From the NCBI RefSeq assembly GCF_001929375.1, contig NZ_MSGO01000035.1, forward strand, positions 1 through 57,017: a DNA stretch of 57,017 nt. The letters are read 5' to 3'. The position numbers and the translations under genes were made by a program. Under the pieces are notes generated by a model. The model saw only the letters and a program-made list of their open reading frames with translations, was not told where the DNA came from and made no database searches. Shown here one piece after another: positions 51,656-57,017 of the stretch. Numbering within the stretch: the stretch's first letter is position 1; each line of letters starts with the position of its first letter. This DNA comes from Actinomyces oris. Its GTDB lineage: Bacteria; Actinomycetota; Actinomycetes; Actinomycetales; Actinomycetaceae.

Positions 51656-53341
51656 GTGACCCCAGAAGAGCTTGCCGCAGCCATCCGCACCGTCCTGGAG
51701 GAGGCCTCCGCCGAGGGCTCCCTCGCCCTGCCCGCCGCCGAGATCCCCGACCCCCGCGTCGAGCGTCCCCGCAACCGTGACCACGGTGACTGGTCCACCA
51801 ACGTTGCCATGCAGCTGGCCAAGAAGGCCGGCACCAAGCCGCGCGATCTCGCCGAGCTCCTCGTCCCTCGTCTTGAGGCCCTCGACGGCGTTTCCTCCGT
51901 GGAGGTCGCCGGCCCCGGCTTCCTCAACATCCGCCTCGATGCCGCCAGCGCCGGTGCGCTCGCCCGCTCCATCGTCGAGGCCGCAGAGGCCTACGGCCGC
52001 AACGACTCCCTGAGCGGCCAGCACATCAACCTCGAGTACGTCTCGGCCAACCCCACCGGGCCGGTCCACCTGGGTGGCGCCCGTTGGGCCGCCGTCGGCG
52101 ACTCCCTGGCCCGAATCCTGTCCGCCTGCGGCGCCCAGATCACCCGGGAGTACTACTTCAACGACCACGGCACCCAGATCGACCGCTTCGCCGAGTCCCT
52201 GCTGGCCTCCGCTCGCGGCGAGCAGACCCCCGAGGACGGCTACGGCGGCGCCTACATCGGTGAGATCGCCCAGCAGGTGACCGCCGACGAGCTCGCCGCC
52301 GGCCGCCCCGACCCGGCCACCCTGTCCGACGCCGAGGCCACCGAGGTCTTCCGCGCCCGCGGCGTCGACCTCATGTTCGCCGCCGTCAAGGCCGAGCTGC
52401 ACGACTTCCGCTCCGACTTCGACGTCTTCTTCCATGAGGAGTCCCTGCACACCTCCGGCGCCGTCGAGCGCGCCATCGCCCGCCTGCGCGAGCGCGGCGT
52501 CATCGAGGAGCGTGACGGCGCCACCTGGCTGCGCACCACCGACTTCGGGGACGACAAGGACCGGGTCCTCATCAAGTCCGACGGAAACTCCTCCTACTTC
52601 GCCGCCGACCTCGCCTACTACCTGGACAAGCGCGAGCGTGGCACCGACTGCGCCATCTTCCTGTTCGGGGCCGACCATCACGGCTACATCGGCCGGATGA
52701 TGGCCATGTGCGCGGCCTTCGGCGACGAACCCGGTGTCAATATGCAGATCGTCATCGGCCAGTTCGTCAACCTTGTCAAGGATGGTCAGCCCGTGCGCAT
52801 GTCCAAGCGCGCCGGCACCATCGTGACACTCGGCGACCTCGTTGACGCCGTCGGCGTGGACGCCGCCCGCTACGCCCTGGCCCGCTCATCCATGGACTCC
52901 GCCATCGATATCGACCTGAACCTGTTGGCCTCCACCTCGAGCGAGAACCCGGTGTACTACGTCCAGTACGCCCACGCCCGGACCCGCAACGTGGCCCGCA
53001 ACGCTGCCGAGCACGGCGTGAGCCGTGACTCGAACGAGGCGCCCTTCGAGCCCGCCGCCCTGGACGATCCGGCCGACGCCGCCCTGCTCGGCGTACTCGC
53101 CCAGTTCCCGGCAGTCGTCGCCCAGGCCGCGCAGCTGCGCGAGCAGCACCGCGTGGCCCGCTACCTCGAGCAGCTCGCCGCCGCCTACCACGCCTGGTAC
53201 GGCGCCACCCGCGTCACCCCCCGTGGGGACGACGCCGTGGGCGCCGGGCACGTGGCCCGCCTGTGGCTCAACGACGCCGTCGGGCAGGTCCTGGCCAACG
53301 GGCTCGACCTGCTGGGCGTGAGCGCACCCGAGAGGATGTGA
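51656..53341 (+). CDS. argS: Arginyl-tRNA synthetase
   Basis: 561 residues. The class I signatures are present: [20 protein letters not shown] (HIGH region as HLGG), and [15 protein letters not shown] (KMSKS region as MSKR). The N-terminal additional domain and the C-terminal anticodon-binding domain ([12 protein letters not shown]) match the family. GTG 51656 is preferred to the longer ATG 51584 because the family N-terminus begins there ([15 protein letters not shown]). lysA follows after six bases. Confidence 0.96.
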   Translation: MTPEELAAAIRTVLEEASAEGSLALPAAEIPDPRVERPRNRDHGDWSTNVAMQLAKKAGTKPRDLAELLVPRLEALDGVSSVEVAGPGFLNIRLDAASAGALARSIVEAAEAYGRNDSLSGQHINLEYVSANPTGPVHLGGARWAAVGDSLARILSACGAQITREYYFNDHGTQIDRFAESLLASARGEQTPEDGYGGAYIGEIAQQVTADELAAGRPDPATLSDAEATEVFRARGVDLMFAAVKAELHDFRSDFDVFFHEESLHTSGAVERAIARLRERGVIEERDGATWLRTTDFGDDKDRVLIKSDGNSSYFAADLAYYLDKRERGTDCAIFLFGADHHGYIGRMMAMCAAFGDEPGVNMQIVIGQFVNLVKDGQPVRMSKRAGTIVTLGDLVDAVGVDAARYALARSSMDSAIDIDLNLLASTSSENPVYYVQYAHARTRNVARNAAEHGVSRDSNEAPFEPAALDDPADAALLGVLAQFPAVVAQAAQLREQHRVARYLEQLAAAYHAWYGATRVTPRGDDAVGAGHVARLWLNDAVGQVLANGLDLLGVSAPERM

Positions 53342-53347
53342 GAGCCG

Positions 53348-54808
53348 ATGGCCGACCAGGTGCCCGCCGGTGAGCCGTCCCCGGGGGCGCTGGCCTGTCC
53401 TGAGCCCGAGGACCGTCCCGACCTGTGGCCCACCACGGCGCGGCGCACGGCCGCCGGCGAGCTCGCCCTGGGCGGGCTGACCGTCTCCGAGATCCTCACT
53501 GAGGCCCCCAGCCCCGTCTTCGTCCTGGACGAGGCCGACCTGCGCGGTCGCGCCGCCTCCTGGGCCGCCGCCATGCATGAGGAGTTCTGGCCCAGCTACG
53601 GCATGGCCGGGGGAGAGGCCTTCTACGCCGGCAAGGCCTTCCTGACCACCAAGGTCGCCCAGTGGGTCCTTGAGGAGGGCATGGGCATCGACACCGCCAG
53701 CCGCGGCGAGCTCGCCGTGGGACTGGCCGCCCTGCAGGAGGTGGACGGGTCGGAGGCCACCACGGACGCCACCCGTCTGGGCCTGCACGGCAACGGCAAG
53801 ACACAGGCCGAGATCGCCGTCGCCCTCACCCACCACGTGGGCCACCTCGTCCTCGACTCCCTCGAGGAGGTTGACCTCGCCGTCCGCGCCGTGCGCGAGC
53901 TGCGCGCCAGCGGCGTCTACGGGCCCGAGGAGACCGGCAAGGTCATGGTGCGCCTGACCACCGGCGTGCACGCCGGTGGCCACGAGTACATCTCCACCGG
54001 CCACGAGGACCAGAAGTTCGGCCTCTCCGTCCACGGGGGCGCTGCCCGGCAGGCCATCGACGCGATCATCGCCGCCCCCGAGCTCGAGCTGCACGGGCTG
54101 CACTCCCACATCGGCTCCCAGATCCTGGACCTGGCCGGCTTCCGGAAGGCCGTCGGCATTGTCCTCACCCTGCGCCACGAGGTCGCCGTCGACACCGGGC
54201 ACCTGTGCCCGGAGGTCGACCTGGGCGGCGGTTACGGCATCGCCTACACCGGGGCCGACCCGGTGCCGCCCAGCCCGGCGCAGGTCGCCCGCACCCTGGC
54301 CGAGGCCGTGCGCGAGACCTGCGCGCGCCTCGGAGACGAGGTCCCCACCGTCTCCATCGAGCCCGGCCGCGCTGTCGCCGGACCGACGACGGTCACCCTC
54401 TACACCGTCACCGGCCTCAAGCACGTGGCGCTGGGGGATGGGGCCTCGCGCCTCTACGTGAGCGTCGACGGCGGCATGAGCGACAACATCCGCCCCGCCC
54501 TCTACGAGGCCGCCTACACGGCCCTCGTCGCCAACCGCCGCCCCGACCCGCAGGCCGGGCTGGTGCGCAGCCGGGTGGTGGGCAAGCACTGCGAGTCCGG
54601 CGACGTCGTCGTGCGTGACGTGGACCTGCCCGCGGACCTGGCCGTCGGCGACGTGCTGGCCGTGCCCGCCACCGGTGCCTACGGGCGCTCCATGGCCTCC
54701 AACTACAACCTCTTCACCCGCCCCGGCGTGCGCTGGGTGCGCGAGGGCGAGTCGGGCTGGGTTCTGCGCCCCGAGACCATCGAGGACCTCCTCCGCCTGG
54801 AGGGCTGA
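53348..54808 (+). CDS. lysA: Diaminopimelate decarboxylase
   Basis: 486 residues; last step of lysine synthesis, PLP-dependent. FYAGKAFLTTKVAQWV carries the Schiff-base Lys; HSHIGSQILDL, GGGYGIAYT and EPGRAVAGP bind phosphate and substrate; CESGDVVVRD and GAYGRSMASNYNLF complete the active site at the dimer interface. Close behind argS, as in other actinobacteria, but the usual hom-thr genes do not follow; instead an ATPase of different composition does. Confidence 0.96.
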   Translation: MADQVPAGEPSPGALACPEPEDRPDLWPTTARRTAAGELALGGLTVSEILTEAPSPVFVLDEADLRGRAASWAAAMHEEFWPSYGMAGGEAFYAGKAFLTTKVAQWVLEEGMGIDTASRGELAVGLAALQEVDGSEATTDATRLGLHGNGKTQAEIAVALTHHVGHLVLDSLEEVDLAVRAVRELRASGVYGPEETGKVMVRLTTGVHAGGHEYISTGHEDQKFGLSVHGGAARQAIDAIIAAPELELHGLHSHIGSQILDLAGFRKAVGIVLTLRHEVAVDTGHLCPEVDLGGGYGIAYTGADPVPPSPAQVARTLAEAVRETCARLGDEVPTVSIEPGRAVAGPTTVTLYTVTGLKHVALGDGASRLYVSVDGGMSDNIRPALYEAAYTALVANRRPDPQAGLVRSRVVGKHCESGDVVVRDVDLPADLAVGDVLAVPATGAYGRSMASNYNLFTRPGVRWVREGESGWVLRPETIEDLLRLEG

Positions 54809-54817
54809 GTCCCTGTA

Positions 54818-54823
54818 TAGACT
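54818..54823 (+). promoter_or_regulatory. Leaderless -10 box of the ATPase gene
   Basis: TAGACT (inside TATAGACT), six bases before ATG 54830; no ribosome binding site. Confidence 0.45.
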
Positions 54824-54829
54824 CCGGGC

Positions 54830-56110
54830 ATGGGTGACAGTGACCGGGACTACCGCAAGACTTTCTACAGCGCGCTGAACGTCCATCAAGGCGCTCAGAT
54901 GCTCAGCGAGGAGGAGGAGTTCGAGCGCTACTACGTCCCGATCTACGCCCGGCCCGACGGCCCGGCTGGGCCGGATCTGGTTGCGGAGATCGCCACGGCG
55001 ATCGACTTCACCGCCGGAGGGTCGGTTCAGTTGCTCTCCGGCTACCGCGGCGCGGGAAAGACCACTGAGCTCCTGCGCCTCAAACGGGAGCTGGACCGTG
55101 AGGTCTACCTCCCCGTCTACTTCGACATCGAGGACTACTTCAACACCGAGCTCCCACTGGAGGCGGCGACTTTTCTCGTCGGCCTCGCCGCCGGCTTCGT
55201 TGACAACTGCGAGGAGATCGACGGGCTCAAGCAGAGTCTGTACCGCCGGGTTCAGACGTTCTTCCAGCGACTCGACATCGATGCTGAACTCAGCGCCTCC
55301 GTCAGCGGGGGGCCGGCCTCTCTTGACCTAAGGGCGAGGTTTCGTGATGACGAGAGCTTCCGGGCGCAGGTCAAGGCGGCCCTGGAGTCCAACCGCAAGA
55401 CCTTCAAGGAGGAGATGCACGCCTTCTTCAACGATCTGGCGAACAGCCTGCCCGGGAACAGGACACCGGTCTTCATCGTCGACTCCATTGATCACTATCG
55501 GGGGCGTTCCTCCACCTTCGACGAGGTCCGCGACTCCGTGGAGGCATTGTTCTCCCACTACGCCTCAGAACTGGCGCTGCCTGGGATGCACGTGGTCTAC
55601 ACGGTGCCGGTGTACGTCAAACCTACGGGATGGGGCGGGGAGGTCTGGCCTGTCCTCAACGTCAAGGTGCGGGAGCGCAGCGGCGAGGACTGTCAGGAGG
55701 GCATCGACCTGCTGCGTCAGGTGCTGGCTCAACGCGCCCCGAATGGCGATGTGGAACGACTCCTGGGCGCGGAGACGGACCGGGTCATCCGGGCCTCGGG
55801 TGGCCTGTTCCGTGACCTGTTCCGCCTGGTTGCGGGCCTCCTACTCAAGAACGGCCCGCTTCCCGTGAGACCCGAGGATGTCGACCAGGTGGAGCGCCAA
55901 CAGCGCTCGCAGGCTGTCGTCGGGTTGACTCAGGAGCAGTGGGAGATCCTTCGCCAGGTGAAGGAGACCCAACAGCTTATCGTGCCGCGAGAGCTGACCT
56001 CGGAGGCCTGGACTCTCCAGGCGCTTGGGTATGTGCTGTGCTACCGCAACGGAACTGTTGACTGGTGGGGTGTGAATCCCCTTTTGGAGCCCCTCCTCGA
56101 CGAGGACTAG
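54830..56110 (+). CDS. P-loop ATPase of unassigned family
   Basis: 426 residues. Walker A is GYRGAGKTTELLRLKREL at about 75-92 and Walker B PVFIVDSIDHYRG at about 207; the DIEDYFNTELPLEAATF stretch after Walker A is typical of a group of stand-alone P-loop ATPases seen with conflict systems. The C-terminal third (LTQEQWEILRQVKETQQL) looks like a winged helix. No membrane helices. It may be a sensor or switch NTPase working with the next gene, two bases after its stop. Codon choice has more CGT, CTT, GTT and TTG than neighbouring genes, suggesting transfer. Function unknown. Confidence 0.7.
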   Translation: MGDSDRDYRKTFYSALNVHQGAQMLSEEEEFERYYVPIYARPDGPAGPDLVAEIATAIDFTAGGSVQLLSGYRGAGKTTELLRLKRELDREVYLPVYFDIEDYFNTELPLEAATFLVGLAAGFVDNCEEIDGLKQSLYRRVQTFFQRLDIDAELSASVSGGPASLDLRARFRDDESFRAQVKAALESNRKTFKEEMHAFFNDLANSLPGNRTPVFIVDSIDHYRGRSSTFDEVRDSVEALFSHYASELALPGMHVVYTVPVYVKPTGWGGEVWPVLNVKVRERSGEDCQEGIDLLRQVLAQRAPNGDVERLLGAETDRVIRASGGLFRDLFRLVAGLLLKNGPLPVRPEDVDQVERQQRSQAVVGLTQEQWEILRQVKETQQLIVPRELTSEAWTLQALGYVLCYRNGTVDWWGVNPLLEPLLDED

Positions 56111-56111
56111 C

Positions 56112-57017
56112 ATGCGCGTCCCTACTGCCCCCTCGACGGTGAGCATTGACCAAGCTTGGTCGGATCTGCGCCGCCACCTGGAATGGACGAGGAATGAGCC
56201 CAGCGTCGTGATAGCTGCGGCCCAGACTCGTGCCCAGACCCAGGACCTCAAGGAACGCGCCGCACTGTGGTGCCGACGGGTGCATGAGCCCTGGAACGAA
56301 CCGGAGTGGTATCTGGCCTCTTGGCTGCGCCGCCACCTCCCCGTTCCCGGTGCTCTCTTCCTGGATCTGTGGGATGACGAGGTACGTCGTAGCGTTTTGC
56401 ACGCACTCAACGAGATGCGGATTCGTCTGGCCCGTCCCGGGGGCGGATGCGTCATCGTCTGCGGACCGATCGCCTTACTGGGTGACGCTGCCCGTGAGGC
56501 CGCGGACCTGTGGTCCATCCGGTCCTTGACCTGCGTCATCGGTTCCAGTTCCGGGGAGTTGGCGGATCGGCCGCAGCGCCGCGAAGAGGACGACAGCTCT
56601 GGCTCCATAGGAGTAGGTGATGGATCTCGGTACCGCTCGACCTGGAGTATCACGGTTCCGCCGGATCAGCGGACCCCCGAGCTCGTCGTCACTATCCGGG
56701 AGACGGACCGGGCCCGGCGCCTGCTGCCTACCGAGCCCTGGAAGGCCAGGGAGATTCTGGATGCTCTGCCCGAGGATCCGTCCCCACTGGCGGTGGCTTT
56801 CAGGGGACTGACCCGTGCGGAGATCGGCGGACTGCTGGACGACACTGTCACCGTAGAGGTGAATCTCAAGGCCGTCCTGGAGACCCTTGCTGATTTTCCG
56901 GCCCCTCTCCGTTCCCAGGTGGCGGATGCGGTTCTGTCCATCGCCATGACCTTCGGAGTTGTTGACGTCGCCGAGCCAGCAGCTCGGGAACTGGAGTGGT
57001 TGGCTCGGGGGTTGGAG
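56112..57017 (+). CDS. Partner of the ATPase, 3' end outside window
   Basis: An open frame from ATG 56112 to the last base, 302 codons without a stop. It begins MRVPTAPSTVSIDQAWSDLR, continues with a hydrophobic-acidic stretch LPVPGALFLDLWDDEVRRSV, and contains LARPGGGCVIVCGPIALLGD then AADLWSIRSL. The order hydrophobic strand, LNxxR helix, a strand like CVIVCG and A-DLWSxR resembles a domain I associate with NTPase-linked effector proteins of defence and signalling systems, but this is from memory and not verified. No Walker A is seen in the visible part. Codon use is AT-richer than in argS or lysA. Confidence 0.65.
   Translation, partial: MRVPTAPSTVSIDQAWSDLRRHLEWTRNEPSVVIAAAQTRAQTQDLKERAALWCRRVHEPWNEPEWYLASWLRRHLPVPGALFLDLWDDEVRRSVLHALNEMRIRLARPGGGCVIVCGPIALLGDAAREAADLWSIRSLTCVIGSSSGELADRPQRREEDDSSGSIGVGDGSRYRSTWSITVPPDQRTPELVVTIRETDRARRLLPTEPWKAREILDALPEDPSPLAVAFRGLTRAEIGGLLDDTVTVEVNLKAVLETLADFPAPLRSQVADAVLSIAMTFGVVDVAEPAARELEWLARGLE

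Noticed and set aside
52886-54889. Minus-strand open frame of 667 codons opposite argS and lysA
   Set aside because: Shadow of two well-recognised plus-strand genes; low-complexity Gly/Val/His composition.

Overview
The window looks like chromosome of a high-GC actinobacterium, most probably an oral-type Actinomyces. Indicators are the three-function 2-oxoglutarate decarboxylase Kgd, a monomeric NADP isocitrate dehydrogenase, a SigR/RsrA redox pair next to the 24-residue ribosomal protein bL37, the tRNA-Arg/argS/lysA block, and many start codons that sit directly behind a -10 box (leaderless genes). The genus call is inference from gene content; no search was run.

Left edge (1-6.9 kb): a partial PKD-domain protein, a dead iron-siderophore permease, an IS3 orfA scrap, a coupled operon (EamA transporter, NUDIX, HAD phosphatase) whose first gene was cut off, then a nest of broken insertion sequences: an IS1380-type remnant abutting an IS256-type element with recognisable inverted repeats, a second IS256-type scrap in the opposite direction, and a 138-bp MITE-like element.

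Centre left (6.9-26.2 kb): an anaerobic nitrate-respiration block. On the minus strand narK-narG-narH-narJ-narI-modA-modBC-moeZ read as one long unit: nitrate uptake, the membrane nitrate reductase, molybdate import and sulfur activation for the cofactor. narJ carries an apparent one-base frameshift. Next to it lie mog, mobA, moaC, moeA, moaE, moaD and moaA, which together with moeZ cover most of molybdenum-cofactor synthesis, and a DUF2249 protein.

Centre (26.3-31.5 kb): a three-gene, ATGA-coupled operon of two polytopic membrane proteins of uncertain function and a copper nitrite reductase (NirK) fused to an extra N-terminal cupredoxin domain and a membrane anchor, followed convergently by a winged-helix regulator with three C-terminal cysteines that could hold an Fe-S cluster. 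Together these give a nitrate to nitrite to NO route; no NO reductase is recognisable unless one of the two unknown membrane proteins does that job.

Right half (31.5-57 kb): housekeeping genes rsgA-aroA-icd (overlapping), a DoxX protein, sigR-rsrA with a SigR-type promoter placed so that it could make a longer leaderless SigR, bL37, a YczE-like membrane protein, a GDSL-like protein lacking the usual serine, kgd, two coupled CNNM/CorC-type membrane proteins, a M23 endopeptidase with a long disordered N-terminus, a glycerophosphodiesterase, a small toxin-antitoxin-like pair, tRNA-Arg(CCG), argS and lysA. At the right end a P-loop ATPase and an incomplete partner gene, with visibly different codon use, look like the start of an uncharacterised conflict or defence-type module.
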